Part shown: positions 26,963 to 37,278 of the stretch, in pieces
Position numbering within the stretch: position 1 is the stretch's first letter
Layout of the letters: every line of letters starts with the position of its first letter
Origin: Glandiceps talaboti
Lineage: Eukaryota; Hemichordata; Enteropneusta; Spengelidae
Length of the DNA: 64,000 nt
Direction: 5' to 3'
Assembly (NCBI RefSeq): GCF_964340395.1
Contig: NC_135551.1
Coordinates: 17,056,003 to 17,120,002 of the forward strand
Notes under the pieces: model-generated
The model's database searches: none
What the model saw: only the letters and a program-made list of their open reading frames with translations
What the model was told of the DNA's origin: nothing
Program-made: the position numbers and the translations under genes

Positions 26963-29900
26963 CACACACACACACACACACATAAAGATACACATGAAGA
27001 CACATACATGCATACACAGACAGACAGGCAAAGAGACAAACAAGGAGAGTCAGAGGCAGGGATGGGGTTATCTAACGTCTTGAATAGAATTTGACATGAG
27101 TCCTACAATTCCTAACTCATACATTATGCTTTTATCTTAGGCAAACTGAATATGAACTTGAAGAAACTAAAGCAGCATTGAGAGAATTAGCATTAGACAA
27201 GAAGAAAGGGTTAGAAGATATAAGAAAACAGGTAAGAAATATAATATTAAATGTAGTATAGCTTATAGATACATGGAGAGACAAAACATTTTGTATCCCT
27301 GATACCTGTAAAATTGTCATTTATTAATTTTCTCTTTTCCTGCCAACACATTCCTACACCTTATATAATTTCAGTGTTTGGCAAAATTGAATTAGAAAAA
27401 AATGAGGGAAAAATAATGGCACTGCAGAACCAATGATATGGATGCAATATGTTGCTATGATGTTGAATGATCATGGTATAAATTCCATATTTTCAGTTCG
27501 AACATGTACAATTTGGCTTGTGCATGGTACATGGTATAAAGTTTTTAAAATCTCATCAGAGTTGAGTTCTCTGTGTCTCACACGTCAAACTGTATTTTTT
27601 CTTACAGCTGAATGACAAAGAGGAACATATCATGGACTTGTCTAGTGAATACAAGAGAGTTCGTGATAAGTATGAGAAACTGAAAAATAGGAAAGATAGT
27701 CTAGAAAGATATCTGGAAGATTTACCAACAGCTGAAGAACATCTCAAGAAATCTGATGAAATATCCTTTCTATATAAGAAGATCAGAATTCATAATTTGT
27801 ATTCAGACCACCTCTAAAAACTAAACAGCGTATTACAAGCAGACACAGATGACAAAGTTAAGGTGTCTTTTAGATGTGAAATTCTTGTCACCCTTTTCCC
27901 ACCTCTGTACACAAATTACAAGATTAAAAACTGGGGTTTCAGCTAAGATAGACATAAACTAAGACTGTTGCTGCTACATATTGATATAAGTTTTTTTTAA
28001 TTTGATTGTACTCAGCGTAGGGTGGTATTTCTGATGAGTTTCATAATCTTGCAGTGAACACTTTTGGGGAATTTGTGCGTTTACACTATCATGATTACAG
28101 GGTGATTCTATTACCCACTTGTGTAATTAACGACATCAAACAGCAGTAGTTTTAGATTGCGTCTTTCTTAGTAAACTGAAAGAAAGCTAGGTTTCCACAG
28201 TAGTATACATTCCTTCCTAGTTTACACTGCCATGTTGTTGGCTTCCTCAATAAACCAAGTGTTAGCTCTCATGTTTCCTTATGTGGGGCGCCCTCTTGTG
28301 ACATTTCTTTGAAATATTTTTAAAAAGTAAGTGATCGAAACATGGTGTATTTCATCAATAAAAATGAGTTAGATAGTTCACGCCTAGGATTGCATTTTGC
28401 TCTTAGACAAAATCACTTTATGTCTTGAAAAAATCACTTTCCTTAACTCCTGTAGTACTTGAAACATTTGAAAGATAAAGATTCAATTCTGTCGGAAAAA
28501 ATCAGTCAACTTGAGAAGTTACTGAGTGCTTCTAAGAAGACAATACGATCTAAAGACATCAAGATGAGTGCATTGGAAAGTAAATATAGTGATATGAAGA
28601 TTGAAGTAGAAAGGTGAGAATGCGGTCATTAAAGTAAACTATCTTGTAGTCTTTTGTTACTTGTATGAAGAGTAACTTGTACTTATCCACTGGTATCAGT
28701 GCATTGGACAAATATGTAGACAGATAAGAATGGAGTCGTTTAGTTACATGCATGAGTCCAGGGCTTGAATTAGCAGTAGTCCAGGGCACATAGACTACTA
28801 AACATGGTATCTAGACTACCAAATTAACAGTAGTTCAGGACACATAGACTATTAACAGTAGTTCAAGACACATGGACTACCAAACATTGTATCTAGACTA
28901 CTAAATTAGCAGTAGTCTGGGACACATAGACTACTAAACATTGTATCTAGACTACTAAATTAGCAGTAGTCCAGGACACATAGACTACTAAACATTGTAT
29001 TTAGACTACTAAATTAGCAGTAGTCCAGGACACACAGACTACTAAACATGGTGTCTAGACTACCAAATTAGCAGTAGTCCAGGACACATAGACTACTAAA
29101 CATTGTATCTAGACTACCAAATTAGCAGTAGTCCAGGACACACAGACTACTAAACATGGTGTCTAGACTACCAAATTAGCAGTAGTCCAGGACACATAGA
29201 CTACTAAACAAATTGTATCTAGACTACCAAATTAGCAGTAGTCCAGGACACATAGACTACTAAACATTGTATCTAGACTACCAAATTAGCAGTAGTCCAG
29301 GACACACAGACTACTAAACATGGTGTCTAGACTACCAAATTAGCAGTAGTCCAGGACACATAGACTACTAAACAAATTGTATCTAGACTACCAAATTAGC
29401 AGTAGTCCAGGACACATAGACTATTAAACATGGTGTCTAGACTACCAAATTAGCAGTAGTGCAGGACACATAGACTACTAAACATTGTATCTAAACTACC
29501 AAATTTATAAGGTGGTAGTCTTTTAGACCAATGGAAATCGATAGGAAATTGTAACTGAAACAGTTCACTTGGACAAATCTGACTACAAGTTAAATTCAAG
29601 CCCTGATGAGTTTACCAGGTAACTTGTAATTATTTCACAAGTTTTGATACAGATACTAATACTTGGTGTTTTCTGAGGGTATTTTTTCAAAGATACAGTT
29701 ACCTAGATTATCAATATTAAAGATATAATCATTTTTAGAACATTTACATACACATTGCATTAAATACTATAATTGTCAAGGGATTTCATGTTCACTTGAA
29801 AAGAAAAACTGGCCGTTTTTCCAGGACCTAATTTCTACTTATTTAGGCAGGTATGCTTAGTAACTGAGTAGAAAATGTTTTCAAGGGGATTTCATGTTAC

Positions 29901-32819
29901 CAGAAAGCCGCACCAGCAAAAATAAAGTGAAAAGAAGTTACAAAATAAAATTTAGTATATACGGTGTGAGGACTTTAGCTCTATGAGAAAAAGGGATAGG
30001 CCCAAAATGGCAGCCTTGTTTCATCGAATTGATTTTGACCATGATTTCTTTAGGTTGTACATGGCCGAGCACTTAGCTTGTGTGCCTCATAACAATGCAG
30101 TCAGTGTTTGAATCTGCCCAGAGTTACTGAGTTTGATTAAAATTTCCCAGACCTATGTAAGTAAAGTAATGCTTAGTTTGACCCTACCAAATGATGCAGG
30201 TTTTCCATAGGTACTCCAGTTTCCTCATGCTTTAATACCAGAGCACCAGAGCACTGCACAAGTTGTGACTGTGTTTGAATTTCCAAATTTGATTTAGATC
30301 AATCAAGCATATATTATATTTTATAATGTTTTTAGATAGCATTTGGACTGTTAACATTCTAGTTTGTCACACATGTAACTCGAGTATCAGATAGAAACAC
30401 CCATGATATGCTGACAACATTCAATTTTGTATTTGACAGTCTTCAAGATAAATTAAACAAAGTAACACAGAAGAAACTAAGAACTGACGGAGATGCTAAC
30501 ACTAGTATTGATGATGACATAGATGAACTGAAATTCCAAAGAGATCAACTCAATGCCGAGTGTGAGAGATTGAAAAAGGTAAGTGAGGAGAGAAAAATTG
30601 ATGTTTTAATTTAACTATGATTTACATCAAGTGCTGGTTGACAACACCATGTTGATTGGTCAGATGGATTAGGACATTAGCTGTTGTAGTTAAACTGTAC
30701 TCATTGCAGGCAGTGTAGCTTTTGTACATTTTTGTATATAAATTTCTTTGAAGTCATGGGCCCAGGCATATGATGATGATAAAGAGATTTATATAGCACC
30801 TAGTATCCATCAAGTGATGCCCACTGGTGCTTTACACTAAATACTGTCACAAATATTCTCTCTTGAAAAGCTATGTCCTAAGTCTTGACTTGAAATATCT
30901 CAATATTGGGTGCAGTGTTAAATCACTTATTACCCGTATCACCTCTTTGTTCATTTGTATAACTGTTCATGCCATTTTCAAACAGTGAAACTCGTCTTTC
31001 CATTTATGTCTGTCACTGTGATTTGAACAAGGAAGTGGTGACATCAGGAATTAACTTGTCTTCATAATGTCATAGAACAATAACATAATGTGCTGACCTA
31101 ACACGTACACAAATCTCATATTTTCTTCTGTGTTATTCCATAGTTGGTGGAAAGTAAACACAACAAACAGAAGTCAATGCAGGCCCAGCATCGAGTTCAG
31201 ATTCAGCAAGTTGAGGAGAGACTACAGCAGGAAGAAGACACAGTGACGGCACTCAGAGAAGCTCTGTCATCTAAAGAAGAGAGTATGAAGAAGATACAGA
31301 TATCTATGAAAGAGGTATGAAATGTGAACAATAGCCACACCAAGCAGAGTAATGAGAAAAGTTCAGTCCGGCTCTACTAGATTACTGTTTTTATACCCAA
31401 ATCCCCTTTCAGCTTTGGCCCTAGTACTGGCCTGAAATGTATGTGGAGTGGATGTTTAGAGTAGCTGGTTTGGAATCTGCAGGTTGCAGGTTCAACCCTC
31501 ACCACCACAGTTTGTTTCTGAATGGCTACATTTCTTTGAACAATGCTTGTGCCTCAGTCAACCCAACTGTATAACTGTCTGGGAACCTGGTAGGATACAG
31601 GTTGCAATGTGAATACTTTAATCGTATGCGCATATAGAGGCTGCAATGGATTGTATGCTCCCCAGGGAGTTGACAAAGTATAAAGGGCCACTGTGCCACT
31701 ATAGATCCATGCCAGGGGTACTAACTATAAAGTATTTTGAGCAGAGAGTGGGAACACGCTATATAAAAACCCAACATTTTATTTATTATACAACGTATTT
31801 CGTTTAATGATAAACATTGACTTGAATTTCAAATTAGATAACTATGAAAATCGATTGATGAAAGTTTTCATTTTATTCTAAATTTTGATATTCACAGCTA
31901 GCAACTCAAAGCCAGGAGATGTATGAACACAATCTCAACCTGCAAGAGAAAGTACAAGAATATGAACAGTCACTGACGTCAGAGACTATGAAAGTATACA
32001 ACAAACTGATGAAAGAAATGACAGCATGCATAGTAGACTTGAGAGGTATCACTCAAATCTGTACACAGAGAGCTGAAGGCAAAGACCCCAATATATCTAT
32101 GTTACTTGGACTAAGATGTAAGTATTACTGATATATCGATCCTAATATATCCATGTTACTGGGCCTTAGATGTAAATTTTATTGACATAAAGACCCCGAT
32201 ATATCTATGTTACTTGGACTTAGATATAAGTATTACCAATATAAAGACCCCCCCCCCCCCCCAATATCTCTGTGTTACTGAGCCTTAGATGTAAGTGTTA
32301 CCATTATAAAGATCCAATGTATTCATGTTACTGGGTCTTAGATGCGAGTATTGCCAATATATTGACCCTAATATATCCATGTTACTGGGCCTCGGATGTA
32401 AGTATTGCCAGTATACATGTAAAGGCCCTAATGTATCCATGTTACTGAGATTTTGATGTAAGTGCATGTACTACCAATATAATTAGATTAGAGATGTCGG
32501 CTAGAAAAAAAATGTTCACTTCAGTACTGAAAAGAATTGTACAGAACTTATTCATGGTTGTAGTGTGATATACATAATGATTGTCAGAGAGGTCCATTGT
32601 AAGTTATGCTATGTATTCACTACCTTTATTTTCTCTTTTCTGTTCTTAGCATCATCTGTGGCCTGTGAATATGAAGAGGATGTTGATCCAACCAGTGTGG
32701 AGACTATGAAACATAAACTCATTCAGATACGTGAAATGAGACAGGAGATTGAAAAACTGAGAACTCTAATATCAGACAAATATGCTGAGGACATTGGTGA
32801 TAACTGTATCACACAGTAA
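11927..32819 (+). CDS. CEP85: CEP85/CEP85L-like centrosomal coiled-coil protein, thirteen coding exons
   Basis: The ATG is at 11992, with an in-frame TAA two codons upstream. Coding exons end or start at 11992-12064, 16445-16576, 18907-19080, 24630-25252, 25761-25921, 26463-26672, 27141-27231, 27608-27760, 28459-28613, 30440-30578, 31144-31314, 31898-32117 and 32650-32819. Phases join throughout, giving 823 aa. The N-terminal ~370 residues are Ser-rich and disordered-looking, with an NSIGDTGSQSDS patch near residue 82 resembling the 'DSGDTG' patch of vertebrate paralogs. Coiled coil runs from about 375 to 740. It carries SLERYLEDLPT (about 519-529), QRAEGKDPNISMLLGLR in exon 12 and the C-terminal SDKYAEDIGDNCITQ; all three are family hallmarks. 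Human CEP85 binds STIL and promotes PLK4 activation in centriole duplication; CEP85L is pericentriolar. A single ancestor-like gene is likely. Exon 3 has a weak acceptor, and an ATG at 18936 could start a shorter isoform. Confidence 0.92.
12066..12196. mobile_element. short MITE, family CTGTAAG, next to the start-exon donor
   Basis: Left end TAGACTGTAAGAGAC and right end TACTTTACAGACTAG are inverted relative to each other. The related copy at 34568-34670 shares CTGTAAG termini and a G-rich core. It starts essentially at the splice donor (12065) of the CEP85-like start exon. Confidence 0.55.
12698..12867. mobile_element. hAT-like MITE (CAGTGTGCCCTCTAA ends)
   Basis: Left end CAGTGTGCCCTCTAAGCCA pairs with TTAGAGGGCACACT on the right, over about 170 bp. 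CAGnG-type termini suggest hAT. A further copy or fragment with GTGTGCCC and similar interior words (gagtcaccacata) lies at about 19206-19330. Intron 1 of the CEP85-like gene. Confidence 0.55.
14471..14850. mobile_element. TTAA-type MITE, left end with decayed right end
   Basis: Starts GTTAAAGGGGAATGCCATTCCAGG, matching the terminus of the element at 6893. A clear right terminus was not found, so the right boundary is a guess. Confidence 0.4.
15796..15945. mobile_element. foldback element, near-perfect 150-bp palindrome
   Basis: The block AGCAATAACCCCCGCCGAAG at the left is mirrored by CTTCGGCGGGGGTTATTGCT at the right. The inner arms (TATACAC...AATTGTACC...CATATAGCAC) pair as well, leaving a loop near 15862-15874. 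GC-rich tips in AT-rich surroundings. Intron 1 of the CEP85-like gene. Confidence 0.85.
20440..20930 (-). repeat. degenerate SINE family A copy
   Basis: Scattered reverse-strand matches to the family A SINE: the GGGAGCATAAAATCCATTGC block, then CAGCTAGTTGGGCTGACTG, then a block matching TTTGAACC...AAGGACTTTAGCCA. It is interrupted by an (ATCAT)n stretch at 20655-20697. Intron 3 of the CEP85-like gene. Confidence 0.5.
23528..23868. mobile_element. MITE with TTTCTGGTCAG subterminal repeat, copy 1
   Basis: Left block GGAATTGTTTCTGGTCAGG has an inverted, diverged partner CTGACCCAAAAATAGTTCTT near 23840. The same paired block is clearer at 42532-42896. About 340 bp, no coding capacity. Intron 3 of the CEP85-like gene. 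Confidence 0.5.
24040..24249. mobile_element. MITE with TACTGTAAACC termini
   Basis: Starts TACTGTAAACCTGG and ends with CAGGTTTACAGTA, enclosing paired TTCGCG / CGTGAAAA subterminal blocks. 210 bp. Termini of this type are common in MITEs of marine invertebrates, usually grouped with Tc1/mariner-like elements (recalled, not searched). Intron 3 of the CEP85-like gene. Confidence 0.8.
25925..26332. repeat. minisatellite, ~97-bp unit, about 4 copies
   Basis: The unit contains ACCTGCCAAGCATGGT, CCTGGGTTGCAAGGACAGTG, TTAGCACCATG and TCTACATAGTGGGGAGA. It begins within 5 bp of the exon 5 donor of the CEP85-like gene, so the array directly abuts the splice site. Confidence 0.9.
26912..26984. repeat. 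(CATA)n then (CA)n microsatellite
   Basis: About ten CATA units followed by a short CA run; preceded by a G-rich tract near 26832-26844. Intron 6 of the CEP85-like gene. The long reading frames here are repeat translations. Confidence 0.93.
27761..28458 (+). other. U12-type AT-AC intron in the CEP85-like gene
   Basis: The intron begins ATATCCTTTC, the U12 AT-AC donor consensus. It ends with TTCCTTAAC, a perfect U12 branch site, 12 nt before a terminal AC. Joining the exons at these points keeps phase 0 and the coiled-coil frame. No GT donor near the end of exon 8 does so. A TAG three bases before the AC would also keep frame, adding one Tyr, but it lies too close to the branch point. Confidence 0.9.
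28755..29505. repeat. minisatellite, ~55-bp unit, about 13 copies
   Basis: The unit reads AGCAGTAGTCCAGGACACAT AGACTACTAAAC followed by ATTGTATCTAGACTACCAAA. AGTAGTC and GACTACT within each unit are reverse complements, so every unit can fold. Higher-order alternation of 'ATTGTATC' and 'ATGGTGTC' variants is visible. Intron 9 of the CEP85-like gene. Confidence 0.93.
30061..30290 (+). repeat. SINE family B, diverged copy
   Basis: Head with TGGCCGAGCACTTAGC (A-box-like) and GTTTGAATCTG (worn B box). The body shares 'CAAATGATGCAGGTTTTCC' and 'CTCCAGTTTCCTC' with the copy at 2985. Just upstream of exon 10 of the CEP85-like gene. Confidence 0.6.
31441..31783 (+). repeat. tRNA-derived SINE, family A, diverged
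   Basis: Retains GGTTGCAGGTTCAACCC (B box), CAGTCAACCCAACTGTATAA, 'AATGGATTGTATGCTCCCC' and the CGCTATATAAAAACC tail ending. Lies in the short intron between exons 11 and 12 of the CEP85-like gene. Confidence 0.8.
32078..32483 (+). repeat. tandem repeat that duplicates the exon 12 / intron 12 junction
   Basis: The last ~40 coding bases of exon 12 plus its GTAAGT donor form the first unit. Six diverged copies of about 55-62 bp follow, each holding 'ATATATCCATGTTACTGGGC' and a GATGTAAGT-like end. Intact GTAAGT decoys lie at 32291, 32398 and 32458, beside the real one at 32118. Unit 3 carries a poly-C run at 32248-32264. Confidence 0.88.
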
Positions 32820-33026
32820 CAGTATCTATGGCAACTATTAAACAGTATCTATGGAAATATATGTTGCACAGTAACAGTATCTGTGGCAACTGTATCACAG
32901 CAGGATCTGTGGGAGTTGTATCAAACAGTAACAATGCCGATGGAAACATGTATCTCATAGTAACAGTATCTATGGCAACTATCACACAGTAACAGTATAT
33001 GGGAACTGTATCACACAGTAATTTAC
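32799..33026 (+). repeat. minisatellite spanning the CEP85-like stop codon and 3'UTR
   Basis: The C-terminal codons and stop (AACTGTATCACACAGTAACA) are echoed about six times downstream as variants of AACAGTATCTATGGCAACT and ATCACACAGTAACAG, with a period near 31 bp or its multiples. The last copies end near 33022. Confidence 0.82.
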
Positions 33027-34567
33027 ATGTGCAGTGGTTTGGATGTCCAGTCTGCGATTGTGGTGCTGTCATTTGATTTGCTGGTGCTGGTACTACTCAT
33101 TTCCACTGTTATTATTGGCAACATAAATTGCAAGAGAAGAGGAAATTACCATTACGTGGATTGTGTGTTATGATATCATTTTAGTGCACCATAGCAATGC
33201 ACACAAGTGAACTTTGAAGTGTATTGGAAATGAGAGCAACAATATGAACTACCGGGTACAGCAGCTAAATTGCATACTTTGTGTGGAGCAGTCTTCATGC
33301 ACATATTGGAGGGATTTGAAGTGTTTTATATCACAGTCTGGAATTCTACTCTCACATATGTCCTAGCTAGGACCCCATCATGTATTCAATAGGATGGTCT
33401 TCTGTTGGAATTGTAATGTGGCAGCCACTGTGAAATAGAGGGTAACATTGCATAAGTTAGGATTGATCTTCACACCAACCCATGTTGCACATGAGGGAAT
33501 CTTCTACCTGATCTGGTGTCCACTATATTGAACACGAGCATTTATCGCAATTACCGATTTACACGAGGTCTTCCATGAAAATTAGGAGCATCCTCATGTA
33601 CAGAGAGATATACTCAGTCTACTGTATTGTTTCTGAAGCATTTACCATACCTAAGTGTTGTACTAATGTGTATTACAGGGCATTGCAGATTACTGTTCAC
33701 TGTCTCTGTTTCATACAGTTACGCAGAAACCAATACAAAACTGCATTCTACATTTTGAGATAACAAGATTGCAATTCTTTGCTATATTTAGTCTCAATGA
33801 AACTTTTCAAATGTACTGCAACTAGGCGTAGACATGCTGGCACCAGTGTTTTGATGTCTGTATGTGATGTCTGCGTAGTGGCATGTTAGCTTATTTCATT
33901 GTCGACACACTGTAGCAAGAAATTGTTCATTCAATCATGCTATCTTACAATTTAGTATAGGCAGTTTCTCATTGGTTTCTGTGTGATTGTAGCAAACAGA
34001 GATAGTGAACTCAAACCTGCAACACGCTGTCGAAAGTCTTTTGTCTAAATTGCGAAATATTACAGAAACATCTGTCAGGCTGATACAGAATGAAGACTAC
34101 ATTGAATAAATTAGTAACCAGAAAAAAAGATACAGAAAATGAAGTCTGAACAATTAACTTTTAACTTCCATTTTAAGAATGAATAGTCAAATGTTTAGGT
34201 ATTAAAAGAAGTGATATGAGAAGAATGTAAACGAATACTTGACCATTCAGAAGACACTGATTGAAACTCTTATTTTATTTTTGTACGAACACCTACCATA
34301 TTTTAAAATGTAGGTAAATTATCACCCCTAGCTTGATGTCAATGGAATAACCTACCAATGCAAACTACCAGGAAAATATCCTGTTTTCCAATGGGATAGG
34401 ATGGGATAGGGTAGGAATCTTGTAAATATAACTGTCCATTATTTGGTTCAATATCTCATTTGGTTCCTTCTCACATTTAGCAGTTAGATGATTGAAAAAC
34501 TTACGATGACAAGTGTGCAAGTATTTTATATCAGCATTGGAAAATTCGTAATTCAGGGGTAATGATT

Positions 34568-34670
34568 AGTCTGTAAGGTACGCCGTAACGGGGCGCCCTC
34601 AAACATCGGCCAACCCCTAACAGAGAGGAGATGAGTGAGTGTGAAACGTCACGACGTATCTTACAGTCTA
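34568..34670. mobile_element. short MITE, family CTGTAAG, copy 2
   Basis: AGTCTGTAAGGTACGCCGT at the left is inverted as ACGACGTATCTTACAGTCT at the right. About 100 bp. Confidence 0.65.
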
Positions 34671-34841
34671 GGTAATGATCATATTGATGAGAAAATCCTA
34701 TACTGTATGGCATGCGGGGATGGGGGGTGGGCAGTGAAATGAATTTGAATTGTAGCAGATTTACCTACTGAGTGCAATGAGCAAAAGAGAAAAAAACAAC
34801 TCTGGTAGTTAATGTTGAGGTTGTCAAAGTAACTCCACTCC

Positions 34842-34859
34842 CCCCCCCCCCCCCCCCAA
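34842..34859. repeat. poly-C tract
   Basis: About 17 consecutive C residues. Confidence 0.9.
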
Positions 34860-35182
34860 AAACAAAGTTCATCCAAGGCGATGCACTTTTATATATTCCT
34901 ATAAAGTTACGTCAATATTTACTGCAGTGTAGATATCTGATTGAATTTTGAAATGTACTAAATAGAGATACCTAGAAAATGTCTGGGATGGCTTGCTAAT
35001 TAGGAGATGAAATGGTAGGGTCAACCACTTTTCTGTCTTCAATATTTTGTACAGGGAAAGTGAAAATGTTAAAATTTATCGCATTAACATTTACATCATA
35101 TACCTTTGTGAGTGAAAGACTAGACTATGTATTTGAACCATACAGTATTCTCAATGAATTGACACCCCAACAAACAAACAAA

Positions 35183-35221
35183 CACACACACACACGTGCA
35201 TGCAAACACGCACACACACAC

Positions 35222-35252
<31 letters not shown>

Positions 35253-35254
35253 AG
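35183..35254. repeat. (CA)n and (AAC)n microsatellites
   Basis: A CA-rich tract at 35183-35222 passes directly into about ten AAC units. Confidence 0.93.
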
Positions 35255-36569
35255 TATTAAATGTAAAGATAGCTAAATGTAAGATGGGATCAGGTTACAC
35301 TGACAGACATTTTTGTAACAGACCAAAAAGTAAACTAAAGCATGTTACTGCCAACAATTTCACCTCCATTCTCTTGCCTTAATTTGATAGTACAATTGCC
35401 AAAATATGGTAAAAGGAAACATGCCCCAAAGGTTTGCAATACAACAGTATTAGTTATCAGACTTTAGAACAAGTCAAAGAGTAAGTTATGTCTTCTTCTT
35501 TTTTGTTTCATCATAGACAGTACCAAAAACAGATGAACTGAAATGATATACATGTATTTGTTTTGTGTGTATGATACACTATTTATGCATTTATTAAGTT
35601 TGTTAGAATGAATTGTTGGTTTTTGCACTTCCAACACCAATGCTGTTAATATGGAGAATGCTACAAGCTATGAATGTGTATGTATCATTTGTTTTTTCCC
35701 ACAAATTGTTCCAATGTATGTGTTATCTGTTGTGTGGTGTTTGTTGATAAAAGTGTGACCACCCACTGCCCATGAAAGATAAATTTCACGAAATTTTTTT
35801 TTTGTATTAAAAAATGTTTGTTTTGAGATGTCAGAACAGATTTTCAGGAGATCAATAATAAAACAGTATTTTCCTTTTCTTTCCCATGTAACATTTTGGT
35901 GCCTGTCAACTTTGTGAATTTGTGTAGGTGTAGGACACTTTAACTTCACAAAAACTTTGCTATCAGAGATTCCACCGGACTGTGTGTATTTACAGTAATG
36001 TTCTTTGTGAGCTTATATCAATACATTTGTATATTATAACAATAATTTTAGTTTGTGTCTGTGTTAGCATCCCAATACCATCATCCCGTGAACTGGTTGC
36101 TTATAGAAAACACAATTACAACTCTGGAATTTGCATGTTAAAAAAGGTTTATGTAGAAGGGTGAGATCAGATTTTGGTAGCTAATTTGCAAAAAGAATAT
36201 CTTGCCATTAATATACACACAGAAAAAACTCAAAATGATTTTACAGTGGCAAATGACTTAGCCTGTTTACTGTGCTGTTGAGATGCATTAATTGTTAACT
36301 TGTCTTACCTCATAGCCCTCATATTCTCCCAGATTGTGGATGAGGGGGAGAGGATGCAAGACGCTAATTATGAATCTTGACAGTTCAGTAAAGAGGCATA
36401 AGCTTACATAAAGGTAGCCTGTGAAATGTCATTCACCCTCATCGGATCTCTGTGAAAGGGGTAATGCCAGTGAAGGTGCCCTGACACCATAGGTTACACA
36501 CTAACATAAACGTATCTTTGATAAATACTGTACACATGACCGCTAACTTTGTTCCTACAATAAATGCCT

Positions 36570-36705
36570 TTACAGCCTGTAAAAACTATCAATGTGGCAG
36601 GATCTTCCTACAGAAAAATTCCCTGTGTCTAGAGAGATTCGAGCACATGATTCCTGCATGCCTACCAATCTTGAGCACCAACAACTACACCACAGCCAGG
36701 GCATC
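36570..36705 (-). repeat. tRNA-like SINE head, relic
   Basis: On the reverse strand the segment reads as a tRNA-like head with TGGTGTAGTTGTTGGTG (A-box-like) and GCTCGAATCTC (B-box-like) separated by about 40 bp. No SINE body of the known two families follows. Confidence 0.4.
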
Positions 36706-36734
36706 GACGTTAAGAATGGTTTTTCATGGAAATA

Positions 36735-36892
36735 TTTGAACAGGAGGAGGATAAGGAAATTGAGGGAGGGATATTTCTATCACAACAGACTAGGGGAGGG
36801 TCACATTTTAAGCCACAGACTGGGATTGATTTCCCCAGCCCTTCCACCCCCCCGGCCCCACCTTATAGTTACTAAAGGCTCCTTTATGCAGT
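36735..36892. repeat. dispersed repeat, copy 1 of a pair
   Basis: Shares with 52672-52832 a GGGGAGGGTCA block and a 3' block with TTTCCCCAGCCCTTCC, 'TTATAGTTACTAAAGGC' and TCCTTTA. Same orientation in both. Type unknown. Confidence 0.5.
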
Positions 36893-37278
36893 AGATATCG
36901 TTACATACAATGCAACCCTTTCAGCTATTTTCCCGCTGGCTATAATGAGAGCCGAGGGTCGCAGTGGCCATTGGACTTGTCAAGCTTTCAAATTTCACCA
37001 AAATCTCCAGAAAATCTGACATACTTTTTATAGGTACAATAGCTCCCTCTACGGTCAATTTAGCGGGACAATTAGGGACTGGTCAGTTGTTCAGTGGGAG
37101 GGGTCGCTCGACAAACAGTCACTGACTCCCTCGAACTCCCTACAGCATGATGACTCACCATATTAAAAAGCTACAACAAAAACCGAGACCCCTCCTCGAT
37201 CATATCTTTTCCATGTCGGGTAAATCATTGGCACTCGCTCAGAAAGTAGCGCAGAAACGGTAGATGAGGAACTAGTTT

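Noticed and set aside
26758-27083. Frames rich in Tyr/Val/Cys/Met and in Thr/His
   Set aside because: They arise from CATA and CA microsatellites in an intron of the CEP85-like gene.
28755-29505. Regularly spaced repeats resembling a CRISPR array
   Set aside because: Units are contiguous ~55-bp tandem copies with no unique spacers, in a eukaryotic intron.
36592-36894. 100-codon + frame with basic stretch
   Set aside because: It overlaps a tRNA-like SINE relic and a dispersed repeat; no splice or domain support.
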